Shown here: piece by piece, positions 38,130-53,025 of the stretch
Position numbering within the stretch: position 1 is the first letter of the stretch
How the letters are laid out: each line of letters starts with the position of its first letter
Origin: Acanthochlamys bracteata
Lineage: Eukaryota; Streptophyta; Magnoliopsida; Pandanales; Velloziaceae
Assembly: GCA_019914995.1 (NCBI GenBank)
Contig: CM034129.1
Location: forward strand, 3,733,725-3,797,724
Length of the DNA: 64,000 bases
Reading direction: 5' to 3'
Notes under the pieces: model-generated
What the model saw: the letters and a program-made list of their open reading frames with translations, nothing else
The model's database searches: none
What the model was told of the DNA's origin: nothing
Made by a program: the position numbers and the translations under genes

Positions 38130-38370
38130 AGCGCGTTGGTTTAGCTTTTCAAAAACTATTTTTAATTTTTTTTATTTTAAGTTTTTAAATATATATTTTA
38201 TAAATATATAAAAAATTTAAAAAATGTAGAAAAATTTTACTGAATGAGATCTTTTTATTATATATTTTTATTTTTTTTAAAAATAAAAAAAATATAACTC
38301 ATTTTTTAAAAAAATAAAAATATTTTTATTTTAGAAAAATTCTATTTATAAGTACTTTCAAACGCTATGA
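38130..38370. mobile_element. AT-rich MITE-like element (family A, inverted)
   Basis: About 240 bases of A/T-rich DNA between GCGTTGGTTTAGC and the inverted end CAAACGC. Its reverse complement shares an ordered internal core with the elements at 49030 and 58149 (ATAATAAAAAGAT, then AGTAAAATTTTTCTA, then TTTATAAAATATATAT). Confidence 0.6.
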
Positions 38371-39710
38371 ATTAGTACCTACATAGGTAAAGCTGGAGTT
38401 TATTTCACAAGTTTATATGGTGAAATGCTCTATTATTGCTACTAACATGGTTTGAAGTTAAGTTTTCAAATACACCAATTTATGTAAACTAACAATAGAT
38501 ACACCAACGTTGCTATGTTTAACATATGTTAAATATAGAAAAAAAAAATTTAGAACAATATTTGAATTTTCTGCGTTGCTAAGTTTATTTGTAGACGTTC
38601 GTAGCTAACATAGAAATAGTCTTTACATATTTACTCTAACTTCTTCGTTTTTGAGATAAAATATATGTGCTCTAACTATTTTCGTATTCGTCAAATATTT
38701 AGTTGAGTTTACGGCTTGTTTAATTTACATTTTATAATATTTGGGCCCTTAATGTATCGATCAGCAAACAAAATTTCATGAAAAATTAGATTTTGTTTAC
38801 ACTTGGACTTTTCAATAAGTTGTCTCGAGGTCAGCCGCTGCAGCAAGTGCCCTGATCGAGAGGCGTCCATGTAGTATTGCCAACCATCTTATCGTGATAA
38901 TAGAGATCCTTTTAATACACCTTCGCGGATTTGTTCTTATAAGTTTGTTTCAGCGGTAATCAAAGGATGGACGTCCGGGAAGTGGTGGAGTTAGGGAGCG
39001 ACGTATTGGTAAGAACATAGGAAGGTTACTTTTAAAGGGTGAAGAAGTTAAACTAAGATGCCGTAGAGGACGATGATATGAAGAAGCCACATGTAGAAAC
39101 TCCTAAGTAGCTAGCCCAGCAATCGGAACTTGCTCTAGTTATCTAAATTTCCAACTTAATTGGAAGCACAAAAATATTGGTCAACGCGTTCAAGAAGGTT
39201 TTTAAAGATGAATGATTCGAGTTGTTGTGTCTGAAGAAGAGAATGTTTTTTTTCTGAAAGAGTATGCAGGCTCAGACCTAATAATAAGTACAATAATGGG
39301 GCAAATGTGGGCTTATTAACGGGTCCGTTGTGTAATTACACTAGGAAACATGGATGAACGAAGTTATCAATTCCATTGTTATTTAGATTTCTCAATGGTA
39401 ATCATATTCATGAATAGATAAATAGAATATAGAAGCCTTTATTCTTTGCTTTCTTTCAGAACTCTATAAGAAAAAAGAAAAAGGAAAAAAGAATAAACAC
39501 CAAGCTGCTGAAAGAAGAAAGCAATTGTATGATAACACACAAATAAAAGCTGTAGCCCACGACCAGTTGCATGAATGCCTTCAATCTCCCGCCATTCCCT
39601 TCATGCTCTTTACTTTCTAGTCATTTATATGCACCGTACAGAGCAGAACACCACAACTGCAAGCAAGCGATCATCACGGCGGTCTTCGGATAGAGATAAA
39701 GCTTTCAGTC

Positions 39711-40370
39711 ATGAACACATCATTGTTCCAGCCACCGCCGCAGCGACGGCCATCAGAGCACAGCTTCCGTCGCCGAACGAGCTTCTATGCGCACCGTGTT
39801 AAGGAAAGTCTCACCGGCCGTGTAGCCAAGCGCATTTGTTCAATCTTTCTCACGCTCCTCCTTATCGCTGGAGTCATTGTATTCGTTCTCTGGCTTAGTC
39901 TCCGCCCTCACCGACCCCGATTTCATCTCACCTCTGTCTCGTTCCCTTCACTGGCCTATGGCTCTGCAGTATCCATCAATGTCTCTGATCGGAATCCCAA
40001 CCGCAAGATTGGTATCTACTATGAAGCAGATATAGCCGGCACACTCATTTATAACGACCGTAATGTGGCAGTTGGACACATTGATTTCCCCTTCTACCAG
40101 GAGCCCAAAAACACCACCGCCCTTGACGGCCAGCTGCTTGCCACTGCATTACCGTCAGGAGATCCTGCATGGGGCCAGATAGGTGCAGAAGCCGCAGGTG
40201 CTCGTGGAGTGCTGTTCCGGCTAGAGCTGGTTTCGGTGATCAGATTCAGGGTGCGGACGTGGGACACGCACAACCACCGCATGCACGTCAGCTGCGATGC
40301 GGGAATTGGAGCCGACGGAAACCTCTTATCCCAGTATAGGGATAAGAGGTGTTCCATCTACTTTGCATAG
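39711..40370 (+). CDS. NDR1/HIN1-like (LEA_2) membrane protein, copy 2
   Basis: An intronless 219-residue protein. The basic cytosolic N-terminus (QRRPSEHSFRRRTSF) is followed by one membrane segment at about 43-65 (ICSIFLTLLLIAGVIVFVLWLSL) and the family motif LRPHRPRFHLTSVSFP. The LEA_2 domain contains the NPN motif (DRNPNRKIGIYYE) and ends with CDAGIGADG. This is a typical full-length NHL protein, plasma-membrane anchored, linked in the family to defence and stress. It is opposite in orientation and quite different in sequence from the NHL gene at 34279, so it is not a recent duplicate. A perfect 12-bp inverted repeat lies in the last codons (40321-40350). Confidence 0.85.
   Translation: MNTSLFQPPPQRRPSEHSFRRRTSFYAHRVKESLTGRVAKRICSIFLTLLLIAGVIVFVLWLSLRPHRPRFHLTSVSFPSLAYGSAVSINVSDRNPNRKIGIYYEADIAGTLIYNDRNVAVGHIDFPFYQEPKNTTALDGQLLATALPSGDPAWGQIGAEAAGARGVLFRLELVSVIRFRVRTWDTHNHRMHVSCDAGIGADGNLLSQYRDKRCSIYFA
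40321..40350. repeat. Perfect 12-bp inverted repeat in coding sequence
   Basis: ACCTCTTATCCC is followed by the six-base loop AGTATA and then GGGATAAGAGGT. The hairpin lies inside the last 50 bases of the NHL copy 2 reading frame. Confidence 0.9.
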
Positions 40371-42166
40371 TAAGAATGAAAAGAGAGAAAAATGATTGAA
40401 AAAGAAGTTCATGATGCGCAATGCGTCCTTGACTTATTTGCTTTTGAGATGTTATTTTGGTTAGTCAGGTCTAATCACTAAGATTGGAAAGTTTACTGTA
40501 ACTATTCCATTAACAGTAATGTGGCAGTTCAAGATATGATGGAAAGGTTAACAATTCAAATCAGGGTAGAGACCAAATTTCTGCGTAGAAAGGAAATAAG
40601 TAAGTAATCAATTGTATACAAGAAGCAATGTCAGATTCTCATAACCGTAACCAAGATCACACATTTTAAATATCAATTTGGAAAATTGAACGGGAAACAG
40701 AAGAGGCTTATGGCTATAACTTGATATCTGGGAAGTTCAAATGCAGCATCCAGCAAGAATTTACAGAGAAAAGTAAGAAACTATTTGGCTATAGATAGTT
40801 CGTTAACACCAAATTGGAAACCTTAATCAAAACGCAGAAGCTGGATATTTTGCAGCATTGGCTTTGACTAAAGAATAACTGATCACTCTATGCAAACAAA
40901 ATCTCATGGACTTCTGCCGTTGATTGAATTCAAGCAATTTGGCGTAAGAACAGATTCAATCAGGTTCAGCTCCTACCTGATCCCATCAATTGCCACTATT
41001 AGATTAGAAATTTGTATCCGGGACACATAGAATAAAACCATTAATCTACTACAGCTCAATACTGACCATAATACTTACAAGATCATTACATGCTGACAAT
41101 TCTCTTCAAAAGAACTATTCTAATGATATCATTTATGTTATACTTCAAGTATTTTTGTAGGTGAGATGCTCACATACCCAGTAGAGTTTAGAGTAGTTTA
41201 CATGAGTTTCATAGTTTCATAAGATAAAAGCAGTACCTGTTTACAATGTCAGATGAAAATTATACAAGTAAAAATGCTTACAATTTCAGTATTTTGGGAA
41301 TTTGACACCTTCAAAGAGAAAATGCTTTGCATGAAATGATAATCCTTATTAAAATTTTCTGAAAAGAAAGATAATGCATGTCATTCTCGCAGTTACCTAC
41401 TTTAAGGATAGCAAGTATACTTCCCCAATTTTTTTTCTTGAGTTTACAATAACAACAAGAACAGAAATGAAAGTGAAGCAGAAGCACAAAGCCAAAATTA
41501 AAAAGCTCCTCATTTTTTACTGCGTTTGATCTAGTTAGAATATATTTATTGGAAGGTGTAAGCTTTAACAGCTAAATGAAGGTGCAAACCTTACATAAAA
41601 GCTATATAATTAATGCTCTTTTGATAGTGATGACAACAGCAGAAGGGTGAGGTGTCCTAGGTCCATGCTGGGGTTATACAGATGTTGGAAGAGATAGCTC
41701 AATAGAGTTCTATACGATAGATAAGAGTACTTGTGTAGTAATTTAGTCAAAGACTTGATGACATGTTCTAGAATGGTGTCATTAGGTCAAAGCTAGCAAT
41801 TATCTTAACCTGCTTCCATAGAGAGCTGCTACCAAAAGCAGCTAAACTATATCCATTGTATCTATGTGTGTATATTGACACAAACACCATGTAAAAGAAG
41901 ATTTTCTACAGCTACACACAAACCTATGTGTGTCTATATGCATGTAAACTTATGCATATGTAAGTAAGTATCAGGCTTTCAGCAACACCCGACAAACAAA
42001 AGAATTTTGCAAAAGTCAAGCCCAACTGTTGTATATATATGGAAAAATATAAAAAAAGGAAACAAAGGCTATAAATTACGGAATTAGATGCCAGAACTTC
42101 AATCCAACTTCCTTACCAGTTAATCAAGATCATTATTTGAACTCAGAATATTAAGATCAACATCCA
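40371..42166. other. Convergent spacer
   Basis: No gene seen between the convergent ends of the NHL gene and the transporter. It holds their 3' UTRs plus about 1.5 kb of ordinary AT-rich DNA. Confidence 0.6.
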
Positions 42167-44563
42167 TTATAGAACAGTACTAGGAGATACAGTTCTTTCT
42201 TCAGTGATTGGAGGGCTATCTGCCATATCTATGCTTTCAGCAACTTGTTCTTGCTCAGCTTTTGACCTTAATATGTCAGAAGGTATGTTGATCCCAGCAA
42301 AACCAATCATTACAGCCACCGCTCCGAGGTAGTCCATAAGATAGGGGGCATGACCTGTCATTGAGTCGATCATGGCAGCTATTGGAACCTGAATTGTTAA
42401 CCCTGCTGTGGCAACTGTTGTTGTGGTCAGCTGAACTGCCTTTGCCCACAAGTAATCACTGAGTACATTGTCCAACAAACCTGCTTAAGAGAGTTCTTAT
42501 AAATATACGATAGAAAGTGATCTAAAGCACCAAAAGCCAGCAATTTCTTAAATTATGTGAACAATCATTTTAGTACACAAAATGAAGAAAAAAAAAATAC
42601 AATAGCCTACTAATAGCTATTCAATCTTGCTCTTAGATTTAACTTCCTTTTGCATACTTCAAAGTTAGTCTCTTGAAGTTATATTGATAAATATATGTAT
42701 TAGGAAATATCCTGGCATGTCAAATATAGCGTACAATTTGGATAAGCGAATGCCTTGCTTCAGTCTATAGCACATTGAAGTTACAATGTAATATTGTAAA
42801 TCTACCCAGAGAAGAACATTCAGACAAGCAGAGTAACCATAATAAATGAACACAGACAGAACAGAAAACTCAACAGGTTATTCCTCCTTATTATTGTAAA
42901 TTGGGCAAGGTCAATCATTATCCTTGCCTGACAACTTACAGTGTAGGCAATAACATCAAGCTTTTACCTTAAAAATGGAGTTAACAAACTAAGAAAAATT
43001 GTCTTCTGAAGTTGTCAGCTTCATGACCATATACTTATCAACAGAAATTGTCTTTGCAATCTCCAAGTCTATCCACTACGCAAGGTCCTCTAAAACCATA
43101 CAGGAAGTTCGACATCTCTATCCCTACACATTCAACCAAAGTTTTGCCAAGAATTCGATAGACGTTATATCCAACCATCAAGCCAATGTGTCAATTATTT
43201 GCTGCTTTAATCTTGATACCAACTATGGGTACTTAAAGATCTACAGAATCTACTAACTTGTGGTAGATAAGCCAACCTCTTTTATTCATACTTTTACATT
43301 CCATGGACGAAAGAGAACATTAGTTTAGTAGGCAGCCAAATTAGTATACAGCATACACTAATGCGCAAGACATATAAGAGAAGAACGTTAAAGTATAATG
43401 CAAAAGCAATAGATCAACAACTAATATTGAAGGTATTTTACAAACCTTTTCCAACGATCAGGCCCACTTGATTCCAAGTAAGCCTATGAAAGGGCTCTAG
43501 CCTTGTAAAATTCAACACCAATGCAACAGGAAGAAATATCAACAGATTAAACAAACCAAGAAATCCAAGAAACTGAGCCATACTTGCTTCACCCTGCCCC
43601 TCTGTTTCGTCAGGCAACTTTTTCCGAATAAGTGTGATGTAAACAGCATAAAGACCAGCTGAAAGTAAAGACAGGATATCTCCTAGAAGGGGATTTGTAG
43701 CAATTGGATTCACTCCACTTTCTGAATCAGCAAAGGATACTATGATGGTCCCTCCCATGCAAAGAAGTACACTTGCTAACTTTATCCAAGTGAATTTTTC
43801 TCCCAAAACCACCAAAGCAACTAAGAACGTAAAGAGACTTGATGTACTGCTCAAGATAGTGTTTGACTGCACAAAGGAAGCAAATTTCTTACTTCCATAA
43901 CATTTAGGAAATACTAAAGGAGATATAACAGGCTGAACGGCCATTAAACAATAATATAATTAGTTTGAATTTTACCGTCACAGTAGTATATTTGAGAGAC
44001 AGATTGAAAGTGAGCTGCGCAATAAACCAAAATGGGCAGATCAAGAGGCTAACTCTGGCCACCCTTATCCGTGTCCATCGCCCTTTTTCATCCAATCCAG
44101 TACTGCCAGACTCAGCAAGATCAACTGGCCTCTCCTGGATAAGTGTATCACCTTGCGCAGGCAACACACGAGTCGTCGTAGGTAACTTGGGATTTCGAGC
44201 TGATATACGATCTTCCTCACTAATACTAACCGGTAACTCCAAACTTGTACCATGATCATCACCCTCTAACAAATTTGTATTTTCTGAATCTCGTAGCACA
44301 CTGGCGGCATCCTTATTTCTTAGACTCGGCAAAAATTTTGCAGCAGAATCCTCGAAATACCTTGTAATTTCAACTAATGGTATATAAATCACAAACAACG
44401 AATTACATATGTACGTAATCAGGAAAGGCGAGACACCTGCATCAACAACTGATTGAACTATATAACTAGCAGCAATCCAAATTGCCGCAACAGCAACTAT
44501 GTATAGTAAACCTAATGCCCAACCGCCAACATCTTGCCTCCTATTGTCGTCTGAAACCCCCAT
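42167..44563 (-). CDS. EamA/DMT-superfamily transporter (SLC35F5-like)
   Basis: Three exons join in frame: 44563-43976, 43866-43446 and 42480-42167, giving 440 residues. Membrane segments are evident. They include WALGLLYIVAVAAIWIAASYIV and FLITYICNSLFVIYIPLV in exon 1, the SSTSSLFTFLVALVVLGE block (an EamA hallmark: a helix ending in GE, then a second helix) in exon 2, LASVLLCMGGTIIVSF, and YLGAVAVMIGFAGINIP in exon 3. A long polar loop rich in Ser, Asp and Arg at about 75-165 separates the early helices. The family is the plant SLC35F/THI74-like group (for example At4g32140). The substrate is unknown. The last exon is separated by an intron of about 965 bases. The 5' leader extends to about 44,800 and probably contains an intron. 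Confidence 0.88.
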
Positions 44564-45199
44564 GATTCACACCTTACTGCTAGCAGCTGCGACAAATTGG
44601 TGACTTCGTTACCAAACAATAATCTGTAGAAGCTTTTGATCTACACAAGTAAAATCAAATTCCTTCTTTTGGGAGAGAGGGGTGTTATAATACCTCAACT
44701 CGATATAGAGAGATAGTGAACAAACAGATTTATCGAAAGATCTGAAGATGAAATAATAAAGATTTGAAGAAAAAGTCGTACCTTGGAAGAAGTGGAAGGA
44801 GATCGGGTCAGACATGATCAGTTTGGTTCGTCAACGGAGGAACGCGAGTGGAGAGAATTACAAAAACCGCGAACTTTTTTCTTTCTGGTTTTGTATTATT
44901 TTTTTCCTCGTCAGTATTCAGAATGAGGCAAACAAATAAGTAACCATTGTTATAGTTAGAAAATTAAGGTCTAATTTTATTTTTGGTATGTTGATATTAG
45001 TAACAGGTTGTGTCACTCCCTTGATTTCGTTTTGATTTTGATGGGATCAAACATTTATGGACGTACGATATTGGTTGTTTACAATTAAGTGGCTTGAACT
45101 TCCTTACAAAAATACGTGTTTGAAGCTTTGAAAGCTTACTTGACAAAATCTAGACTTCAAGTAGGTTTTCACTCGTCCTGCTCGTCTAATAATAGTTAA

Positions 45200-45737
45200 T
45201 GCTGTGTTTGGATGAAAGGTTTATAAAAAAGTAGAAGTAGAAAGAAAGAAAGAGATAGAAAGAAAAAAGAAAAAATGAAAGAAAAAAAGTTTGATAATAT
45301 TTAAATAAATTAATAAAGAAAAAAAAGTAGAAGGATAAATTATATTTAAATTAGAAAAAGAAAGACAAAAATATTCTTGTGCATGTATTTTTTTATAATA
45401 ATTAAAAAAAAAAAGATAAAAATATCGGAGAAAAAAAAGACACACGAAAATAAGGAGGACGAAGGGAGGAACTAGACGTCGGAGAGAGAAGTGAGATGCG
45501 CCGGAAGGAATAATCACGTTACTGCATGTAGAAACGAGTAGAGAGAGGAAGAAATAATGAGGGCAGAAATAAGAAAATAGGTTTATAAATTTTGATATTA
45601 GGTGTGCATTTTTCCTCTCTCTCTCCTCCATTCTTCTTCTACTCTAAACAGTAACTCTTAAACCAAACACACGGCCAAAGAAAATTGATTCTCCTTCTCC
45701 CCCATCTTTTTTATTTTTTCGTGAACCAAACACAGCG
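45200..45737. mobile_element. Tourist-like (PIF/Harbinger) MITE
   Basis: The terminal inverted repeats are TGCTGTGTTTGG on the left and the complement of CGCTGTGTTTGG on the right. A TAA flanks both ends (45197-45199 and 45738-45740), as expected for a PIF/Harbinger target-site duplication. An internal inverted end (AAACCAAACACACGGCC near 45660) suggests a nested or rearranged second copy. Confidence 0.7.
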
Positions 45738-45914
45738 TAAAAGTGCTTAAATTAAAAAATAAAAATTATATTAAATTTTTAAATAATTTATATATTTATT
45801 TAATATATATATATATATATATATATTACAATATATAATTTATTTATACAATCTAGATTTTTTGAAAAAATTAAATGTAAAAAATTTTAAATAAGGACAG
45901 TAACGTATCGTTTT

Positions 45915-46160
45915 AGGCTATATTTAGAAAAGTTTTTTTCTCCAATTTTTTATTTCACTCTTCCCAATAAAGTTTTTTAAATATTTTATAAATTTTTTTG
46001 AAAAAATTTTAATAGCACGGAAAAATTCTACGTAGTAAAAATTTTTTATTAATTATTTTGTATTATATTTTTTAAAATAAAACAATAAAATTTATTTTTA
46101 AAAAATTTTCAAAATATTTTTTTTTTTCAAAAATCTCTTTTTCAATAAACACTCTCAAAT
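45915..46160. mobile_element. AT-rich MITE-like element (family A, degenerate)
   Basis: Its reverse complement contains a degenerate version of the family A core (ACTACGTAGAATTTTTC, then TTTATAAAATATTTAAAA). Boundaries are uncertain. Confidence 0.4.
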
Positions 46161-46455
46161 ATCTTCCCCTCCTAGAAAATATATGTAATTTAAAATACTC
46201 ATAATAGTCAATTTGTGCACCTAGATAATTGAATATTTTCAGTCACCTATGTTTAAATGAATTATGAAGTCGGAATTTAGATAAATTAGCACCAAAAAAC
46301 AAATAGATAGCTATATTTCATTATCTTCATACAAAAATGGATTAATAAGTTACTTCAACAACAGAACAACAGAACGAATTGCTCCAATCTTACACACCCA
46401 AAACAATACAACCATACTTGAAACTTAAAGCAACTCAAAATTGAACAGAAATCTC

Positions 46456-47791
<1,336 letters not shown>

Positions 47792-47910
47792 TTCTTATTG
47801 TTTTTAAATAGCTTTAAAGAAAACCACACCACTCAATCTTACTCTCAAACTCAAAAGGTCTCTGACTCTTGCTTCACCTTGTACGATGCCTACAGGATCC
47901 GGTCTTGGCA

Positions 47911-47917
47911 TTATATA
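47911..47917 (-). promoter_or_regulatory. TATA box of peroxidase copy 1
   Basis: TATATAA on the - strand about 120 bases upstream of the ATG at 47791, at the same relative place as in copies 3 and 4. Confidence 0.55.
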
Positions 47918-48518
47918 GCTTTATAACAACTATTTATTTATCTATTTTTTTCATGTGGTTGGTTGCTCATATCTGGCAAGCTGACTTAAGTCTGATTAAC
48001 TAAAAATGTTATACCGCCAGAAGTGATCTGTTAGAGTAGCTGGTGTATCCAAGAGAATAATTAAAAATGTTATAACTTGATTAAAAGTTTTAGGCAGGTG
48101 AGCTTACTCCAACAGTATGTTGCTTGTTGGCATCATGCATATAGATTGATATTTTGTATGAGAAAAACATTATGCATAAATATATATACTTTTTGGTTCG
48201 GTTGACGGATTCCTGCTGCTACACTATCTCATGAAATGCATCCTGTCATTGGACCAACTAATTCGTTTGGAGTTGGTAAACAGAATCAACTCGTATAATG
48301 ATCTGAATTAAGATTAGCATGGATGAATAAATTATAATTTTGCAGAGGTGATCCAACTTGTTGTTGTTAGTTTTGGTTGCTTACCATATTGATTTGGAAG
48401 CATATTAATTCCTCTATGCTAAGTGACATAATTAAGCGTGTAGATTTCAAGAGTTGCAAATCTAGCTCCTTTTCTTTCCAGTATACGTCAGCGTAGTATA
48501 TCCATTTGCTTTTTTAAA

Positions 48519-48552
<34 letters not shown>

Positions 48553-48880
48553 ATTTGTATTGTTCATCTTAGTTCTGAACTTTGTTGGTTTAGTTACATC
48601 CTTAACTTTTAGTTTGCTTGCTAGGCATTCTGAATGAAATCCTGATTCAGACTATTCAGTTAGTAATTGAAGTGTGCAAGGTTAGAGTGAGCTGAAAGGA
48701 AAGAATTCTGCATGTATTTAACTCATCATCCAACAACATAAATCTTAAGAAACATCTTATATTCATTATTGTTTTTGTCTCAGTACACAAGAATAGTACG
48801 TAAATTTCTTATGACAAACTTCGGGAACTACATACGGTATTCAAGAACATGTAATTATGTAAACAAATGCTATGGCCTAA
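47918..48880. other. Spacer
   Basis: No gene seen. It contains the peroxidase copy 1 promoter and an (AT)n microsatellite at about 48521-48550. Confidence 0.6.
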
Positions 48881-48884
48881 TATT

Positions 48885-49830
48885 CGTGTGAAGAGCTAGC
48901 TTCTGATTGACCAAGTGACAATTCCTCCTGATTTGCCCTTGGTTCCCTGTAAGCACTCCAATCTTCACCATAGGGACACCAAAGACATGGTATAACTTCG
49001 TCTGACATGAGTTGAGAATACACATAGAGTCGTTTGGGATTGCTTATGAAATAAAACTTTTCTGAAATAAAAAATAATTTTGTTTTTTTTTGAAAAACGA
49101 GTTTTATTTTTTTTACTTCTAAAAAAATAATAAAAAATATGCAATAAAAAGATTTCATTACGTAAAATTTTTCTATACTTTCTAAATTTTTAAATAAATT
49201 TTTTAAATATTTATAAAATATATATTAAAAAATATGAAATAAAAAAAAAATAAAAAACAGTTTACCAAACGCCGAGCCAAACGCGCCGGTGTCCTTATCT
49301 TGCAGCAAAGCTGCATCCGAATCAAACAACCCCATATTTCTTGCCACAACAAGATAGTAATCTGTATCAAATAATGAACTCCCTGGCAGTAAATCTACAG
49401 TTGAGTTCAGGTGCCCGGCGGACACTTGATCCTAAGCTTGGCTGAATAGATTGGGTTCAAACTTGGGTCTGCATCGCCTTTTTTCTGTTAAGTTGTACAA
49501 TCCCTGCTGGAATGAATAGCGATGCGCATTAATTGCCAATCACATGAGCTCCTATTATTAAGTTATTCAGTAGAAGATCATTATATGTCAGAAAATAATC
49601 AAGTTGTAGATTGATGTGTTGCCAAAAAGTTTATTAATTCACCTGATAGGACTTCAAGATCTTTACTAGAAAGACCCTTTGAATGGAAAATTGCTTTGAG
49701 ATTAGTAGATTACTGATGTTTGCATACGGATATGGTAGGTTTTTCGAGCACCTCCGAGGCTAATGAGACGACCGCATCTCGTATACCAGTTTGCACTTCC
49801 CACATGTTATAGATCGACGTATTAAATAAT
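48885..49830 (-). pseudogene. Class III peroxidase pseudogene (array copy 2), split by MITE
   Basis: Exon 3 and 4 pieces remain and no exon 1 or 2 was found. The exon 3 remnant reads WEVQTGIRDAVVSLASEVLE, then LKAIFHSKGLSSKDLEVLS (about 49800-49650). The exon 4 remnant reads KGDADPSLNPIYSAKLRIKC, then VDLLPGSSLFDTDYYLVVA and GLFDSDAALLQDKDTGAFG (about 49500-49270). After an AT-rich insertion (49030-49275) the C-terminal piece MVKIGVLTGNQGQIRRNC lies near 48,970-48,900. An in-frame stop precedes QKKGDAD, and the PTGRRDG and GxHTxG haem motifs are lost. The preserved pieces are more divergent from the array neighbours than those are from each other, so this was a separate, older copy. Confidence 0.88.
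49030..49275. mobile_element. AT-rich MITE (family A) inside peroxidase exon 4
   Basis: A/T-rich, about 245 bases, bounded by GTCGTTTGGGA on the left and CCAAACGC on the right. The core (CATTACGTAAAATTTTTCTA, then TTTATAAAATATATATTAAA) is shared with 58149-58411 in the same orientation and with 38130-38370 inverted. It interrupts the coding sequence between DKDTGAFG and the MVKIG tail. Confidence 0.75.
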
Positions 49831-51639
49831 AGCATCTTTATCCACATGTGATGCAACCTACAATCGTGACTTAAAAGTAAAAACACTCCAACTGTTCCTT
49901 AAAAAAGGAGAAATTCAAATTAATGGAACCACCACACAGAAAACACAAAAAAAGTGCTCATTGCAATGACATGCAGATTGAGTTAATTATGCGATTGCTA
50001 GTGCTGCATGTTATTTTTTTTGGACCGAGAGTGTTTATTAAAAATATTTTTTAAAATAAACTATATTTTTATTTATTTAAAAAAAAAATTTATTTGTTTA
50101 TTTAAAAAAATAATAATCTTACGATTTACAATTTTTTAAATAAATTTTATAAAATATTATAAAAAATTTTAAAAGTTGGAAAATGCATTTTTGAAAAGTA
50201 ATGCCAAAGGCACCTTCCATATGACCATATTTTTTTGCACAAATACAATAATTTTAGTCAAATAAATACGTACATCTAGAAAAAATAAATTTGCATAGTA
50301 GGACTGTTGGTTGCTCTTTATTGCGCTTGTGCACTTTTAGGGATCTCGTTTAGCTATCGGCCAGGCTCTCTTTGAATTATATAGGCCTGTAGCGGCCCAA
50401 ATGTAAGCCTACAAGTTTTTATCTGAAGGGAAATCCAATCGCCGAGAGTATGAGATATTGCCTAAAAGTTTTGTTTGCTAAGGTCGTATTTTTCTACACC
50501 ACAAATTTCATTTTTCTAATTTATTTTTAATATAAAATAAAATAATTTTTAAATAATTCTTTTATCATAAAAGTTCTTTTTAAAATTTAATTTTAAAACT
50601 TACTATTAAACAATTTTATTTTATATTATTTATTAAATATTTTTATTTTTTAATTTAATTTTTAAAATTATTTTCTAAAATTCAAATTTATTCTAAAGTA
50701 AACACAACCTAAATGTTTGATAAAGGACATGTTTCACTTAACCAAATTTTACTTCCTTTCTCTAAAAGTTTTGAGTTCCATATTTAACATATTTCAATTT
50801 CCACTTTGATATATACTTCTATTTTCACACTAAATATTTTTCTATCAAAATTTTACTTTCAATTCTATTTTATATATTTTCATTATCATTATAAATTATA
50901 TTTTTCATCAAATTTTAATTTTACAAATTTATTTGTACGAAATTTATTTTTACCGTAATTGAAACATATTTTTTAATCAATTTGGTAGATGAGAGAACTA
51001 GACTCTTTTGATTAAACTAGAGTTTGCGTCTCCTACTGATCTTGCTTGCGCACCTGATACCATCCATACCTGTAAACTTTATTATTGATCGACGATATCG
51101 TAAGACGTACGCCTTGTTTGACATGCATAATAGTACTAACTCTAGTTTCTTCTCTTTCTTTATCTTTATTTTTTTGAGAGACAAGGTACTTTTATTGCTT
51201 GTGCTATTTCATATACTTATAGCTAAATTTTCCATTTAGTTCGGGTGTTGTTGTCGCATCTGTGTATTGAATACATCAATGTAGAAGACCAAACTAACAC
51301 ATATATTGAATACACAGAATCAAAATTCTGTCAAGCTGTTGTGTCAAATTGAAAGATCAACCCAATTAATACTCATAGAGGAATAAGAAACAATTTTCAA
51401 TAAAATCATCAATTGTCAATTCATCAGTAACAAATTCAAACAACAAACATGAAAGTATAAAACTATAGAGCATTTGGAATCGATCAATATGCCAAACACT
51501 CCCACATAATTACGGTATTACTCTTTACACTATCACTTCTTATTACTATCTTTCCTGGATAAAATGAATTCTTCCACCAACAAACCAAAACTAAAATTTG
51601 AAAACGTTGATCTTGTATAGATATTGTTGCGTGCATGCC
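49831..51639. other. Spacer with AT-rich repeats
   Basis: No gene seen. MITE-like ends resembling GTGTTTATT or AGTAAACAC flank AT-rich blocks at about 50,030-50,220 and 50,470-50,715. The frame at 51598-51957 on the + strand is the antisense of peroxidase copy 3 exon 4. Confidence 0.55.
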
Positions 51640-52922
<1,283 letters not shown>

Positions 52923-53018
52923 ATCATATGAGAGCACTACAATTCCTATAAGAATATTGAGGAGCTAGCTAGTTGGTTAGTTGCACTTACGGTGGAGTAG
53001 GGTATCAAGCATTCCCTC

Positions 53019-53025
53019 TTATATA
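53019..53025 (-). promoter_or_regulatory. TATA box of peroxidase copy 3
   Basis: TATATAA on the - strand 97 bases upstream of the ATG. The surrounding CCCTCTTATATA is shared with copy 4. Confidence 0.7.

Larger units (their letters stand above)
37016..39710. other. Spacer with AT-rich repeats
   Basis: 37,140-37,650 is extremely AT-rich and probably repeat-derived. 37,816-38,091 is a less AT-rich island with an unrecognised small frame. 38,130-38,370 is a MITE-like element. 38,820-39,250 has mixed composition and several stop-broken frames without recognisable homology. The NHL copy 2 promoter and leader lie just before 39,711. Confidence 0.5.
44564..46455. other. Spacer rich in MITE-like DNA
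   Basis: It contains the transporter promoter (44,564-44,900), a Tourist-like MITE (45200-45737), a short (TA)n tract at 45803-45826 and another AT-rich element at about 45,915-46,160 that resembles family A. A 136-codon frame at 45221-45631 lies entirely in the MITE and is low-complexity. Confidence 0.6.

Noticed and set aside
38820-39250. Mixed-composition segment with a frame containing MKKPHVETPK and KILVNAFKKVFKDE
   Set aside because: At least five stops interrupt it and I recognise no family, so a gene or pseudogene call is not supported.
45221-45631. 136-residue hydrophobic - strand frame
   Set aside because: It lies wholly inside a MITE and is Phe/Leu/Ser low complexity from purine-rich DNA read antisense.
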